Positions 8,687-21,653 of a stretch of 56,342 bases of DNA are shown here, one piece after another. The position numbers were made by a program, and so were the translations under genes. The notes beneath the pieces were generated by a model. It saw only the letters and a program-made list of their open reading frames with translations. It was not told the DNA's origin and ran no database searches. How positions within the stretch are numbered: position 1 is the stretch's first letter; every line of letters begins with the position of its first letter. Origin of the DNA: Candidatus Rokuibacteriota bacterium (GTDB taxonomy: Bacteria > Methylomirabilota > Methylomirabilia > Rokubacteriales > CSP1-6); contig JACPDG010000049.1 of assembly GCA_016184125.1 (NCBI GenBank), forward strand, positions 1-56,342. The letters run 5' to 3'.

Positions 8687-8692
8687 TAGCCT
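8687..8692 (+). promoter_or_regulatory. Candidate -10 box of a leaderless kinase transcript
   Basis: TAGCCT ends 10 bases before ATG 8703 and no Shine-Dalgarno sequence is present. The spacing matches the other leaderless candidates in the window. A -35 is not evident. Confidence 0.3.
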
Positions 8693-8702
8693 GATCCGGC
8701 GG

Positions 8703-10625
8703 ATGAGTGCCACCGAACGGCGAAGCTCCGGCCGCCCGGCCCTCGCGGTCGTCTTGAATTCCCTGGTCGAAGCCGTCGTGCTGACCGACGCCGACGGCGT
8801 CGTGACGTACGCCAACACGGTGGCCGTCGAGCGGCTGGGCGCCGGCAAGTACATCGGCGTGCCGTTCGCGGAGCAAGCCGCGCGACACGAGGCCCTGGCG
8901 GCGGACGAGGGCCCTCTCGCGCGCGACCAGCACCCCGTGAGCCGCGCGCTCGCGGGCCGAGCGCCGATCCTCAATGCCCGGCTGATCATCCGTCCCGCCG
9001 GGCTCCGTCCCTCGACGTACCGCGTGAACACGGTGCTCATCAAGGACGGCGACCGCATCGCCGGTACCTCCTCCGTCTTCCACGACATCGCGACCGCGCT
9101 GGCCCTCGAGACCGATCTGGCCGACCACGCGGCTCGGCTCGAAGCGATCGTGAACCTGGTGTCCGACGCGGTCTACCTGGTCGACGGCGAGGGACGGCTG
9201 ATCTTCCGGAACGAGGTCGGCGACCGCCTGCTGGGCCTGCCGCCCGGCGCGTCCCTCTCCGAGCGCGTGCGGCGGCTGGCGCTTCGTGACCCGGACGGTG
9301 ACCCGATCGGCGCCGAGGACTATCCGGCCACCCGCGCCCTGTCCGGCGAGACCGTGTCCGAGGAGACGTATCAGCTGCAAGCCGCCCGGGGGACGCTCCG
9401 GCACGTCGTCGTGAACGCGCATCCGCTGCGGCGGCCCGACGGCGCCATCTACGCCGCGCTCGTGACCATGAACGACGTCACCGACGAGGTGCACGCGCGC
9501 GAGGAGCTGGAGGCCGCGCGGGCGGCGGCCGAGGAGGCGAGTCACCTCAAGGACCAGTTCATCGCGGCGCTGTCCCACGAACTGAGGACACCGCTCCAGC
9601 CGATTCTCGGCTGGACGGAGGTGCTGCGACGGCACGGCAGCCTGGACGCGACGACGTCCCAGGCGCTGGAGGTGATCCGCCGCAACATCCGGCAGCAGGT
9701 GCGGCTCGTCGACGACCTGCTCGACCTCTCGCGCATCGTCCACGGCAAGCTCGCGCTCCGCTTCGAGATCTTCGATCTGAACGAGCAAGTCCGCGCCGCC
9801 GCCGAGCCGTACGAGGAGATCGCGGCGCTCAAGCGGGTCCGGCTGACGCTCGCGATGCCCGAGGAGCCGGTCCCGATGTGGGGCGACGGTGCCAGGATCC
9901 AGCAGATCGCGAGCAACCTCATCTCGAACGCGATGAAGTTCACGCCGCCGGGCGGACAGATCGCCGTCCAGCTCGTGGTGAGCGAGACCGAGGCGTTGCT
10001 CGAGGTCGAGGACACCGGCGAAGGCATCGCGCCCGACGAGCTCGGTGTGATCTTCGAGGCGTTCCGCCAGGGCAGTGCCGCGCGGCGGCGCGGCGGGCTC
10101 GGCATCGGGCTCGACCTCGTCAAGCGACTCGTCGAGCTGCACGGCGGTACGGTCGACGTGTCGTCCGAGGGGCACGGCTACGGCTCGCGTTTCTCGGTGC
10201 GCCTGCCGCGGCGGCTGCCGCGGACGCCCGTGGCGGCCGAGACGACGCCGGCGGGGCGGCGGCTGGAGCACCACGACATCGTCCTCATCGAGGACAACGC
10301 GGACACGCGCGAGGTGATGAAGTTCATCCTCGAGACGGAGGGTGCGCACGTCCAGACGGCCGAGTCGGGCGAGGACGGCTTCGCGCTCGCCCGGCGGGCG
10401 AGGCCCGACATCATCCTGTGCGACATCGGCCTGCCGGACATCGACGGGCTCGAGGTCGCACGCCGCGTGCGCGCCGAGCCGGACCTCGACGGGGTGAAGC
10501 TGATCGCGCTGACGGGGTACGGCCAGCCCGAGGACGTCCGGACCGCCCTCGAAGCCGGCTTCGAGGCCCATCTCACCAAGCCGATCAACCTAGACCAGCT
10601 GCTCGCGCTGCTCGCGGAGGCCTGA
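8703..10625 (+). CDS. PAS-PAS hybrid histidine kinase with C-terminal receiver
   Basis: 640 residues, no membrane segments. Two PAS-like domains occupy about residues 10-135 (VVLTDADGVVTYAN) and 140-265 (AVYLVDGEGRLIFRN). A short helix leads to the HisKA H-box ALSHELRTPLQPILGW (His about 291). The ATPase domain has the N-box NLISNAMKF, G1 DTGEGI and G2 GGLGIGLDL. The receiver (about 535-640) has IEDNADTREV, phosphoacceptor Asp about 573 in LCDIGLPDIDG, and LTKPIN. It is a soluble hybrid kinase sensing an internal signal through PAS. No cognate output gene is adjacent; a repeat and the pyr operon follow. Confidence 0.88.
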   Translation: MSATERRSSGRPALAVVLNSLVEAVVLTDADGVVTYANTVAVERLGAGKYIGVPFAEQAARHEALAADEGPLARDQHPVSRALAGRAPILNARLIIRPAGLRPSTYRVNTVLIKDGDRIAGTSSVFHDIATALALETDLADHAARLEAIVNLVSDAVYLVDGEGRLIFRNEVGDRLLGLPPGASLSERVRRLALRDPDGDPIGAEDYPATRALSGETVSEETYQLQAARGTLRHVVVNAHPLRRPDGAIYAALVTMNDVTDEVHAREELEAARAAAEEASHLKDQFIAALSHELRTPLQPILGWTEVLRRHGSLDATTSQALEVIRRNIRQQVRLVDDLLDLSRIVHGKLALRFEIFDLNEQVRAAAEPYEEIAALKRVRLTLAMPEEPVPMWGDGARIQQIASNLISNAMKFTPPGGQIAVQLVVSETEALLEVEDTGEGIAPDELGVIFEAFRQGSAARRRGGLGIGLDLVKRLVELHGGTVDVSSEGHGYGSRFSVRLPRRLPRTPVAAETTPAGRRLEHHDIVLIEDNADTREVMKFILETEGAHVQTAESGEDGFALARRARPDIILCDIGLPDIDGLEVARRVRAEPDLDGVKLIALTGYGQPEDVRTALEAGFEAHLTKPINLDQLLALLAEA

Positions 10626-10626
10626 G

Positions 10627-10790
10627 CGTGTCGAGGAGCGCCCCGGCTGTGCCGGGGCGCTCCGAGCGCGGGATGGTCGGGCCCGTCGTGGCCCTCCCGT
10701 TCACCGCGGGCTGTCGAGGAGCGCCACGGCTGTGCCGGGGCGCTCCGAGCGCGGGGGGTTTGGGGGGCTTCGATAGTCCCCCCATGACGA
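10627..10790 (-). repeat. Palindromic GC-rich element, type A, one full and one partial copy
   Basis: The right-hand copy (about 10708-10790), read on the minus strand, is nearly identical to the elements at 18446 and 50000: CATGGGGGGACTATCG, a C-run, GCGCTCGGAGCGCC, and a hairpin ending CTCCTCGACA. To its left is a partial copy with only the second hairpin (GAGGAGCGCCCCGGC...GCCGGGGCGCTCC). Together they fill the gap between the hybrid kinase and the pyr promoter and may also act as a transcription barrier. Confidence 0.75.
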
Positions 10791-10798
10791 TCGGATGA

Positions 10799-11449
<651 letters not shown>

Positions 11450-11450
11450 C

Positions 11451-12398
11451 ATGGCCTGGACCCGGAAAGATCTCCTGGCGATGCGCGACCTCGAGCCCGG
11501 CGAGATCCTCACGCTGGTGGACACCGCGGCATCGCTGGAGGAGATCGCCTCGCGCGACATCAAGAAGGTGCCCGCCCTGCGCGGCAAGACGATCGTGAAC
11601 CTCTTCTACGAGCCGTCGACGCGCACCCGCACCAGCTTCGAGATCGCGGGCAAGTGGCTGAGCGCCGACGTGATCAACTTCACCGCGTCGGCGTCGAGCA
11701 CGACCAAGGGCGAGACGTTCGTCGACACGGCGAAGAACATCGAGGCGATGAGCCCGGACGTCGTGGTCGTCCGCCACTCGGCCTCGGGCGCGGCCGAGCT
11801 CCTCGCGCGCGAGCTCGACTGCTCCATCGTCAACGCCGGCGACGGCGCGCACGAGCACCCGACGCAGGCGCTGCTGGACCTCCTCACGATCCGCGAGAAG
11901 AAGCGCCACTTCGAGGGACTCCAGGTCGCGATCGTCGGCGACATCACGCACAGCCGCGTCGCCCGGTCGAACATCCACGCGATGCGGAAGCTCGGCGTGA
12001 CGGTGACCGTCGCGGGCCCCCCGACGTTGATCCCGCCGTTCATCGGCGAGCTGGGCGTGAAGGTGGCGTACCGGCTCGAGGAGGCGATCCGCGACGTCGA
12101 CGTGATCATGATGCTCCGCCTGCAGCACGAGCGGATGGCGGCCGGGCTGATCCCGTCGGTCCGCGAGTACTCGCGCTACTGGGGGCTCTCGCTCGACAAG
12201 CTCCAGAAGCACGCGCGCCCGGACGTGCTGATCATGCATCCCGGGCCGGTGAACCGCGGGGTGGAGCTCTCGCCGGAAGTGGCCGACAGCCACTACTCGG
12301 TGATCCTCGACCAGGTCTCGAAGGGCGTCGCGGTCCGCATGGCGGTGCTCTTCCTCCTGGCCGGGAGCCGCAGCAGCGAGGGCCAGGTGCGCGCATGA
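11451..12398 (+). CDS. pyrB: Aspartate carbamoyltransferase catalytic subunit
   Basis: 315 residues. The carbamoyl-phosphate site is [13 protein letters not shown] (about residues 50-62). [17 protein letters not shown] and the C-terminal [12 protein letters not shown] are diagnostic of PyrB. It condenses carbamoyl phosphate with aspartate to carbamoyl-aspartate, the committed step of UMP synthesis. No pyrI regulatory gene is present, as in class B/C enzymes that act alone or with PyrC. It sits one base after pyrR, and its TGA overlaps the pyrC ATG (ATGA). Confidence 0.96.
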   Translation: MAWTRKDLLAMRDLEPGEILTLVDTAASLEEIASRDIKKVPALRGKTIVNLFYEPSTRTRTSFEIAGKWLSADVINFTASASSTTKGETFVDTAKNIEAMSPDVVVVRHSASGAAELLARELDCSIVNAGDGAHEHPTQALLDLLTIREKKRHFEGLQVAIVGDITHSRVARSNIHAMRKLGVTVTVAGPPTLIPPFIGELGVKVAYRLEEAIRDVDVIMMLRLQHERMAAGLIPSVREYSRYWGLSLDKLQKHARPDVLIMHPGPVNRGVELSPEVADSHYSVILDQVSKGVAVRMAVLFLLAGSRSSEGQVRA

Positions 12399-13843
12399 CG
12401 ACGATGCGCGTCGTCAAGGACCTGATGCTCGGGCTCGGCGCGCGCGGTGGCACGCTCGTCGTGAAGAACGGGCACGTGATCGATCCGGCGAGCGCCGTGG
12501 ACGCGGCGCACGATGTCCTCATCGTCGACGGCGTGGTTCGCGACATCGGCCCGCGTCTGGCCGCGCCGGAGCAGGCGACGGTCGTCGACGCCACCGGGAA
12601 GATCGTGTGCCCGGGCTTCATCGACATCCACGTCCACCTCCGCGAGCCCGGGTTCGAGTACAAGGAGACGATCGCGACCGGGACGCGCGCGGCGGCGGCG
12701 GGCGGCTTCACGGCCGTCTGCTGCATGGCCAACACGCACCCGGTGAACGACAACCGCTCGATCACCGACTACATCCTCGCAAGGGCGAAGACCGAGGGCG
12801 TCGTGCGCGTCTACCCGATCGGCGCGGTGACGAGGAACCTCAAGGGCGAGGAGCTCTCGGAGCTGGCCGAGCTCGCCGAGGCGGGCTGCGTCGGGTACTC
12901 GGACGACGGCAAGCCGGTGATGAACGCGGGGCTCTACCGGCGCGCGATGGAGTACACGCTGCCGTTCGGCGCGCCGATCATCAGCCATGCCGAGGACGCG
13001 CACCTGTCCACGGGCGGCGCGATGAACGAGGGCGTCGTGTCGACCGAGCTCGGCATCGCCGGCGCTCCCGCGGCGGCCGAGGACATCATGGTGGCGCGCG
13101 ACATCGTGCTCGCCGAGCTCACCGGCGCCCACGTGCACCTCGCGCACCTGTCGACCGCCGGATCGGTCCGCCTGGTGCGCGACGCGAAGGCCCGGGGATT
13201 GCGGGTCACGGCGGAGGCCGCGCCGCATCACCTGCTGCTCACCGAAGACGCCGTGCGGACCTGGGACCCGAACGCCAAGATGAACCCGCCGCTCCGGACG
13301 AAGCGGGACACCGAGGCGCTCCTGGAGGGCCTCGCGGACGGGACGATCGACTGCGTCGCGACGGACCACGCGCCGCACGCGCTCAGCGAGAAGGAAGGTG
13401 AGTTCGACCGCGCGGCGTTCGGCATCGTCGGGCTGGAGACCGCCGTCGCCGTGCTGCTCGACCGGCTCGTCCGGCCTGGACGGCTGCCGCTCAAGACGCT
13501 GGTGGCGCGGCTGACCGCGGACCCGGCACGACTGCTCAATCTGCCGCTCGGCAGCCTCGTCCCCGGCCGGCCGGGGGACGTGACGATCCTCGATCTCCAC
13601 CGGGAACTGACGATCGATCCCGCACGGTTTCATTCGCGCAGCCGGAACACGCCGTTCGGGGGGTGGACCGTGACGGGCGGCCCGTGGATGACGATCGTGA
13701 ACGGCCACGTGATCTCTTCGGAGGGGGGCTTTGCCCCCCTTCGAACGAAGGGGGCTACGCCCCCCTCGGAACTCCCCCGGCCGAACCTCCCCCCAGGACA
13801 GGGTAGCGCCGGCAAAGCCGGCGCTCGAACGGAGTCGATGTGA
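12395..13843 (+). CDS. pyrC: Dihydroorotase with a repeat-encoded C-terminal tail
   Basis: 482 residues. The metal site is in [19 protein letters not shown], and [16 protein letters not shown] and [13 protein letters not shown] mark the class I (PyrC/allantoinase) type. It cyclises carbamoyl-aspartate to dihydroorotate. Catalytic-domain homology ends with the beta-strand [10 protein letters not shown] near residue 438. The remaining about 42 residues ([18 protein letters not shown]...) are translated from a type B palindromic element, making the protein longer than the usual about 425-430. ATG 12395 overlaps the pyrB stop, and the TGA overlaps the carA GTG. Whether the tail is tolerated or processed is unknown. 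Confidence 0.94.
   Translation: MTTMRVVKDLMLGLGARGGTLVVKNGHVIDPASAVDAAHDVLIVDGVVRDIGPRLAAPEQATVVDATGKIVCPGFIDIHVHLREPGFEYKETIATGTRAAAAGGFTAVCCMANTHPVNDNRSITDYILARAKTEGVVRVYPIGAVTRNLKGEELSELAELAEAGCVGYSDDGKPVMNAGLYRRAMEYTLPFGAPIISHAEDAHLSTGGAMNEGVVSTELGIAGAPAAAEDIMVARDIVLAELTGAHVHLAHLSTAGSVRLVRDAKARGLRVTAEAAPHHLLLTEDAVRTWDPNAKMNPPLRTKRDTEALLEGLADGTIDCVATDHAPHALSEKEGEFDRAAFGIVGLETAVAVLLDRLVRPGRLPLKTLVARLTADPARLLNLPLGSLVPGRPGDVTILDLHRELTIDPARFHSRSRNTPFGGWTVTGGPWMTIVNGHVISSEGGFAPLRTKGATPPSELPRPNLPPGQGSAGKAGARTESM
13717..13833 (+). repeat. Palindromic GC-rich element, type B, inside the 3' end of pyrC
   Basis: Contains CGGAGGGGGGCTTTGCCCCCCTTCG, a second similar hairpin (AAGGGGGCTACGCCCCCCTC), a C-rich spacer and a GCGCCGGCAAAGCCGGCGC hairpin. 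The same modules occur at 21576, 22771 and 50928. It is read in frame by pyrC and ends within ten bases of the carA start. Confidence 0.75.
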
Positions 13844-14970
13844 CCCCGGCCGTCCTGGTGCTGCGCGACGGGCGCGTGTTCCGCGGCGAGGCCCTTGGCG
13901 CCGTCGGGGAGACGTCGGGCGAGATCATCTTCAATACCGCGATGGAGGGGTACCAGGAGATCCTCACGGACCCGTCCTACCGCGGGCAGATCGTCGTGAT
14001 GACGTTCCCGATGATCGGCAACTACGGGCTGAACGACGAGGACGTCGAGTCGCGCCGCCCGTGGGTGAACGGGCTCGTGGTCAAGGAAGCGGCCGCCTAT
14101 CCCTCGAGCTTCCGCTCGCGCCGCTCGCTCGACGAGTACCTGCGCGCGCACGACATCGTGGCCATCCAGAGCATCGACACGCGCGCGCTGACACGCCACC
14201 TCCGCGATGCCGGGGCGCAGGACGGCATCGTGTCGAGCGTCGACACCGACGTCGAGCGGCTGCGCGAGCGTGTGACGCAGGTCCCGAGCCTGGTGGGCCG
14301 CGACCTCGTGAAGGACGTGACGGTGGACCGGCCGTTCTCGTGGTCGGAGGGCGCGTGGGAGCTCGGCCGGGGCTACACGACGCCGCCGGCGCCGCGCTGC
14401 AAGGTCGTCGCGTTCGACGCCGGGATCAAGCTGAACATCCTCCGGCAGCTCGCCAGCCTCGGCTGCGACGTCACGGTGGTGCCCGCGACGACGCCCGCCG
14501 AGGCCGTCATGGACGTGCAGCCGGACGGCGTCTTCCTCTCGAACGGGCCCGGCGACCCCGAGCCGGTGACCTACCTCGTCGACTCGACGAAGGCGCTCCT
14601 CGGCCGCGTGCCGATCTTCGGCATCTGTCTCGGCCACCAGATCCTCGGGCTCGCCGCCGGCGGCCGGACGTACAAGCTGCCGTTCGGCCACCACGGCGCG
14701 AATCATCCGGTGAAGGACCTCGTCACCGGCCGCATCGAGATCACGTCGCAGAATCACGGCTTCGCGGTCGATCCCGCGTCGCTCGCCAGGAGCGGGTGGG
14801 AGCCGACGCACGTGAACCTGAACGACGGGACGTGCGAGGGTCTGAGGCACCGCGAGTGGCCGGTGTTCTCGGTGCAGTACCACCCCGAGGCGTCGCCCGG
14901 CCCGCACGACGCGAACGTGCTCTTTCATCGGTTCGTCGAGATGATCTCTGCCGGGAGGAAGGGAAACTGA
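13840..14970 (+). CDS. carA: Carbamoyl-phosphate synthase small (glutaminase) subunit
   Basis: 376 residues. The N-terminal CPSase domain has [25 protein letters not shown]. The class I amidotransferase domain has the nucleophile Cys in [15 protein letters not shown] (about residue 266), NHGFAVD, and the His/Glu pair in [10 protein letters not shown]. It hydrolyses glutamine and channels ammonia to CarB. The start is GTG 13840, overlapping the pyrC TGA (GTGA), which suggests translational coupling. The TGA overlaps by one base the ATG of the 90-residue gene before carB. Confidence 0.96.
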   Translation: MTPAVLVLRDGRVFRGEALGAVGETSGEIIFNTAMEGYQEILTDPSYRGQIVVMTFPMIGNYGLNDEDVESRRPWVNGLVVKEAAAYPSSFRSRRSLDEYLRAHDIVAIQSIDTRALTRHLRDAGAQDGIVSSVDTDVERLRERVTQVPSLVGRDLVKDVTVDRPFSWSEGAWELGRGYTTPPAPRCKVVAFDAGIKLNILRQLASLGCDVTVVPATTPAEAVMDVQPDGVFLSNGPGDPEPVTYLVDSTKALLGRVPIFGICLGHQILGLAAGGRTYKLPFGHHGANHPVKDLVTGRIEITSQNHGFAVDPASLARSGWEPTHVNLNDGTCEGLRHREWPVFSVQYHPEASPGPHDANVLFHRFVEMISAGRKGN

Positions 14971-15242
14971 TGGCCAAGTACCTGGTCTCCTACCGCAAGA
15001 CCGACACCCCCGGCCAGAAGCCGGAATGGGCCTCGTTCACCGTGACGAGCGACGTCTCGCTCGAGGCGCACGCGATCCGCGAGCGCGTGGCCAAGCGCAT
15101 GAGCGTGCTCGGCGAGCAGCTCTGGGGGAACGGCGAGATCGTCTGGGTCGGCTCGGGCCGGCTCGACGACGTGCTCTACAAGCGGGAGGAGGCCGCGCCG
15201 GACGTGTCGGTCGTGTACGGCCTCGTCGAGGAGGGCAGGTAG
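14970..15242 (+). CDS. Uncharacterised 90-residue protein between carA and carB
   Basis: Starts at ATG 14970, sharing its A with the carA TGA and preceded by GGGAGGAAGGG, a strong SD. The sequence has mixed charge without Cys clusters or membrane segments: a beta-type N-terminus (KYLVSYRKTD), a predicted helix (AHAIRERVAKRM) and a strand-rich end (GEIVWVGSG, VSVVYGLVEEGR). It ends at TAG 15240-15242, which is in the same frame as carB, the next codon being the probable CTG start of carB. I do not recognise the family. Its position, tight on both sides, suggests a function tied to carbamoyl-phosphate synthase. Confidence 0.7.
   Translation: MAKYLVSYRKTDTPGQKPEWASFTVTSDVSLEAHAIRERVAKRMSVLGEQLWGNGEIVWVGSGRLDDVLYKREEAAPDVSVVYGLVEEGR

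Positions 15243-15245
<3 letters not shown>
15229..15245 (+). promoter_or_regulatory. carB ribosome-binding site and probable CTG start
   Basis: AGGAGG (15229-15234) lies 8 bases before CTG 15243. The codons from CTG onward ([17 protein letters not shown]) align with the conserved CarB N-terminus. The preceding in-frame codon is TAG, so no ATG, GTG or TTG can serve without deleting the first ATP-grasp strand. Confidence 0.7.
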
Positions 15246-18547
<3,302 letters not shown>

Positions 18548-18551
<4 letters not shown>

Positions 18552-19267
18552 CCGATGCCCGTTCCCGCGTCTTCGTGGCTCTCGATGTCCCGTCGCTGGC
18601 TGACGCCATCCCGCTGATGGACACGGTCAAGGGCACGGTCGGCGGCGTGAAGATCGGCAACCAGCTCTTCACGGCCGCCGGCCCTCCGGCCGTCGAGGCC
18701 GCACATTCGCGCGGGTTCCGGGTGTTCCTCGATCTCAAGCTCCACGACATCCCGAACACGGTGGCGGGCGCCGTGCGCGAGGCGGCGCGCCTCGGCGTCT
18801 TCATGCTGAACGTCCACGCGAGCGGCGGCCGCGCGATGATGCGAGCCGCCGCGGAGGCGGCAGCGAAGGCGGCCACCGAGCTCGGCGTCGAGCGGCCGCT
18901 CTGCCTCGGCGTGACGGTGTTGACCAGCCTCGACCGCAGGGCGCTCCAGCTCGAGGCCGGCGTCGCGAACACCGTCGAGGCCCACGTCCTGCACCTCGCC
19001 ACGGCGGCGCGGGACGCCGGGCTCGCCGGGTGCGTGGCGTCGCCTCAGGAGATCACGCCGCTCAGGCTCGCGCTCGGCAGCGCCTGGGTGATCGTCACGC
19101 CCGGCATCCGACCGTCGGGACCGGCGGACGACCAGGTCCGCACGGCGAGCGCCGCGGCCGCGGTCCGCGCCGGCGCCGACTATCTCGTCGTCGGCAGACC
19201 GATCACCCAGGCAGGGGATCCGGCGGCGGCGGCGGCCGCGCTGGTGGCCGAGATCGCGGGCGCATGA
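18548..19267 (+). CDS. pyrF: Orotidine 5'-phosphate decarboxylase
   Basis: 239 residues, a TIM-barrel of the usual length. The catalytic Lys/Asp network is in [13 protein letters not shown] (about residues 60-72). VTPGIRPSG and YLVVGRPIT form the phosphate-binding end of the barrel. It decarboxylates OMP to UMP. ATG 18548 overlaps the carB TGA despite the inserted repeat, and its own TGA overlaps the pyrE ATG. No anomalies. Confidence 0.95.
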
Positions 19268-19833
19268 CCGAACGCGAGACGCTCGAGCTCTACGAGAAGA
19301 CCGGCGCGCTGATGCACGGGCACTTCCGGCTCACGTCCGGCCTGCACTCGGACGTCTATCTCCAGTCCGCGCTCGTGCTCCAGTACCCCGAGCACGCGGC
19401 GCGGCTGGGCGCGGCGCTCGCCGAGCCGTTCAGGGAGCTGGCCGCGCAGACCGTGCTCGCCCCCGCGATCGGCGGCATCCTCGTCGCCCACGAGGTCGCG
19501 CGCGCGCTCGGCGTGCGCGCGCTCTTCAGCGAGCGGGAGGACGGCGTCATGCGCCTGCGCCGTGGCTTCGGGCTCACGTTGGGCGAGCGGTGCCTGGTCG
19601 TCGAGGACGTCATCACGACGGGGGGATCGACGCGCGAGGTCGTCCGGTGCGTCGAGCAGAGCGGCGGCGTCGTGGTGGGCGTCGGCTCGCTCATCGACCG
19701 GAGCGGCGGCGCGGCCGGGTTCGCGGTCAGGCGCGTGGCGCTCGCGACGGTGACCGCCACGAACTGGCCGCCGGAGGACTGCCCGATGTGCAAGGCGGGC
19801 AGCCAGGCGATCAAGCCCGGCAGCCGCAGCTGA
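19264..19833 (+). CDS. pyrE: Orotate phosphoribosyltransferase
   Basis: 189 residues. The N-terminus has FRLTSGLHSDVYLQ, the orotate-binding segment, and the PRPP loop is LVVEDVITTGGSTREV (about residues 115-130). It makes OMP from orotate and PRPP. The C-terminus has CPMCKAGSQAIKPGSRS, seen in PyrE of many bacteria. It is the last gene of the pyr operon; no pyrD is present in the window, so dihydroorotate oxidation must be encoded elsewhere. Confidence 0.94.
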   Translation: MTERETLELYEKTGALMHGHFRLTSGLHSDVYLQSALVLQYPEHAARLGAALAEPFRELAAQTVLAPAIGGILVAHEVARALGVRALFSEREDGVMRLRRGFGLTLGERCLVVEDVITTGGSTREVVRCVEQSGGVVVGVGSLIDRSGGAAGFAVRRVALATVTATNWPPEDCPMCKAGSQAIKPGSRS

Positions 19834-19891
19834 CCGAGCGTCGCGGGACACCGGAGCACGCGCCGTTCGACGAGTCGCGGTCGGGCCCCCG

Positions 19892-21064
19892 CTACACGGC
19901 GTACCAGCGCTCGATCTCCCGATCGAGCGCCGCGAGGGACGGATAGCGTTCCTCGACGGCCGCGATGAAGGCCCGCGCCTCTTCCGCCGTCGGCACGACG
20001 TCTCGCGGCGCCACGGCGAAGTCGTAGACCGACAGCGACGACGTCGGAAGCACGGTGTCGACGCGGACGACGTCGACGTGACGGTGGCGGAGCACCGCCT
20101 CGTACACGCTGCGATAGAGCTCGGCGTCCCACTTCATGGGGGGACTATCGATGCCCCCCAAACCCCCCGCGCTCGCACGCGCCCCGGGGGACCCGGGGCG
20201 CGGCTCGATCCCCGATTCGTTCACGAGCATGGGGGGACTATCGATGCCCCCGACACCCATACGAAGGGGGCTCACGCCCCCCTCGAACTCCCCCGGCCCC
20301 GCGCTCGGAGCGCCCCCGGGGGGGTGCGCGGACGCACCCGTGGGGTGCGCGGACGCACCCGTGGGGTGCGCGGACGCACCCGTGGGGTGCGGACGCACCC
20401 GACAGAGCCGTGGCGCTCCTCGACCACCCGATTCGTTCACAAGCTCGGAGCCGGCGCTCGCGATCCCGAGCGCCGAGGCCACGCGGACGAGCTCGCGCCA
20501 CAGGTCGCGGAGGACGGCGGGCGGTGCATCTTCTCGCTCGCGCGGATGAAGCGGGCGGGCGGCGCGCCGCTCGCGCTCGGACTCGAGGAATGCACGCACC
20601 GCGGGCGACGGCACCGGGATCGCGAAGCGGCACGCGGGCGCGCGCAGCAGCGGCTCCGCCCGGTCGTCGCGCGGACGCGCCAGCTCGATGAACCGGTTGC
20701 CGACGAACGGCGTCTCGCCGATCAGCAGGTGGCGACCGTCGGCGTGACGCTCGCTCCACGCGACGACGGCCTCTCGGGCCCACAGCCCGACGGCCTTGCG
20801 CACGACCGCGTGCGTGACACCGTCGCGCACGGGGTAGCGCTCGGCCGCCTCGCTCGCTTCGAAGACGGGTCGCGCGACGTCCCACTGCAGCAGGTGCACG
20901 GTGCGCCCGCGCTCCGACGCGAGGTGCGCGACCTGGTGCGCGAGGAAGCTCTTGCCGGTCCCGGGGAGACCGGCGAAGAACACCATGCGCGCGCCGGCGA
21001 ATGCCTCGACCCAACGGGCGAGGTCAGGGTCACTGCTGACGACGAACGTGGATGCAGCGTCCAC
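19892..21064 (-). CDS. P-loop ATPase/kinase-like protein interrupted in frame by palindromic repeats
   Basis: About 390 residues from GTG 21064. The Walker A motif is FFAGLPGTGKSFLAHQ (Lys about residue 38), followed by HLLQWDVARPVFE and GETPFVGNRFIELARP. This resembles zeta-toxin or gluconate-kinase-like P-loop proteins, but I cannot name the family. About 98 residues (roughly 212-310) are translated from two palindromic elements, including a heptapeptide repeat GASAHPT. Beyond them an ordinary sequence resumes (KWDAELYRSVYEAVLRHRHVDVVRVDTV) and ends ...EIERWYAV. The start is supported by TACAAT 7 bases upstream on the minus strand. An upstream ATG at 21223 is also in frame. Confidence 0.65.
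   Translation of the reverse strand: MDAASTFVVSSDPDLARWVEAFAGARMVFFAGLPGTGKSFLAHQVAHLASERGRTVHLLQWDVARPVFEASEAAERYPVRDGVTHAVVRKAVGLWAREAVVAWSERHADGRHLLIGETPFVGNRFIELARPRDDRAEPLLRAPACRFAIPVPSPAVRAFLESERERRAARPLHPREREDAPPAVLRDLWRELVRVASALGIASAGSELVNESGGRGAPRLCRVRPHPTGASAHPTGASAHPTGASAHPPGGAPSAGPGEFEGGVSPLRMGVGGIDSPPMLVNESGIEPRPGSPGARASAGGLGGIDSPPMKWDAELYRSVYEAVLRHRHVDVVRVDTVLPTSSLSVYDFAVAPRDVVPTAEEARAFIAAVEERYPSLAALDREIERWYAV
20135..20437 (+). repeat. Two adjacent type A elements, the second expanded by a 21-bp satellite and a type B segment
   Basis: The first copy (20135-20222) runs from CATGGGGGGACTATCGATG to GATTCGTTCAC. The second (about 20229-20437) starts with the same 20-base terminus, then contains a type B hairpin (GAAGGGGGCTCACGCCCCCCTCG), the GCGCTCGGAGCGCC core and a tandem array, and ends GATTCGTTCAC. 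Both termini are thus repeated precisely. The whole block is read without stops by the P-loop gene on the opposite strand. Confidence 0.8.
20323..20402 (+). repeat. 21-bp tandem array, about four units
   Basis: The unit GGTGCGCGGACGCACCCGTGG starts at 20323, 20344, 20365 and 20386. The last unit lacks two bases. Each unit is a small hairpin (GGTGCG ... CGCACC). The 21-base period equals seven codons and encodes GASAHPT repeats on the minus strand. Confidence 0.85.
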
Positions 21065-21071
21065 GACCGCG

Positions 21072-21077
21072 ATTGTA
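21072..21077 (-). promoter_or_regulatory. Candidate -10 box for the P-loop gene
   Basis: On the minus strand TACAAT ends 7 bases before GTG 21064, so transcription would start at or next to the start codon. There is no SD. This supports both the start choice and a leaderless transcript. Confidence 0.4.
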
Positions 21078-21270
21078 CGAGAGCTGTCCGAGAACGTGGA
21101 CACGGGGGTGAGAGATTCCGCCCCACCGCGGACATGGATGACCCAGTCCCGCCGGCCTCGGGCATGGGAACGTCCCGCAAATCGACCGATTTCGAGCCTG
21201 GAACGCGCCTTGCTGTTGCCCATGCCGTCGTCGTCGGACGGCGAGAACCGAACCAGGGGGCAACCACGGA

Positions 21271-21570
21271 ATGATCACTGACGCCAGGGCGCCACAGCGC
21301 ACCGCGACACGCCGACCGTCCGCGCGAGCGCCACGTGCCGCGACCGCCACGCCGACGGCTGACCCGCCGGGCGAGGTGCGGAGCACTCCGAGAATCGTCA
21401 GCGCATTCCGCGGCGTCGACGGCAAGCTGCACCACTCACGCTGCGGCCGTCCGATCGAGCTCGTCGGCGTGCGCGGCGGCATCGAGCTCGACTTCCGCTG
21501 CATCGGCTGCTGGGAACACGTGACGCTGACGCAAGCCGCGCTCGCGCGTGTCCCGGTCGGGCGCGAGTAA
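21271..21570 (+). CDS. Small Cys-containing protein, possible zinc-ribbon
   Basis: 99 residues. The first about 38 are Ala/Arg/Thr/Pro-rich and probably disordered. The folded part has HSRCGRPIEL, a 16-residue beta-like stretch and FRCIGCWEHVTL, so three Cys and flanking His could form a zinc ribbon (HxxC ... CxxC). AGGGGGC lies about 10 bases before the ATG. The function is unknown; no partner is suggested by the neighbours, the P-loop gene divergent and ald downstream. Confidence 0.6.
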   Translation: MITDARAPQRTATRRPSARAPRAATATPTADPPGEVRSTPRIVSAFRGVDGKLHHSRCGRPIELVGVRGGIELDFRCIGCWEHVTLTQAALARVPVGRE

Positions 21571-21575
21571 GCCTC

Positions 21576-21597
21576 GGAGGGGGCTTCGCCCCCTTCC
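21576..21597 (+). repeat. Type B hairpin
   Basis: GGAGGGGGCTTCGCCCCCTTCC just after the stop of the small Cys protein: one minimal module of the type B element with a TTCG loop. It could stabilise the upstream mRNA or act as a weak terminator; no U-tract follows. Confidence 0.6.
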
Positions 21598-21653
21598 GGA
21601 CACGCGCGAGCGACGCGGTTGCGCGCAGCGTCCGACTCCGGCTCAATAGGAGC

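Noticed and set aside
20323..20402. CRISPR-like direct repeats
   Set aside because: Units are immediately adjacent with no unique spacers and form a 21-bp satellite; no cas genes are near.
19892..21223. Start of the P-loop protein at ATG 21223
   Set aside because: The extra 53 residues look like shadow sequence; GTG 21064 has a TACAAT box at the right distance and begins near the P-loop.
21571..21653. Rho-independent terminator after the small Cys protein
   Set aside because: The GGGGGC-TTCG-GCCCCC hairpin is strong but has no U-tract and matches the type B repeat module.
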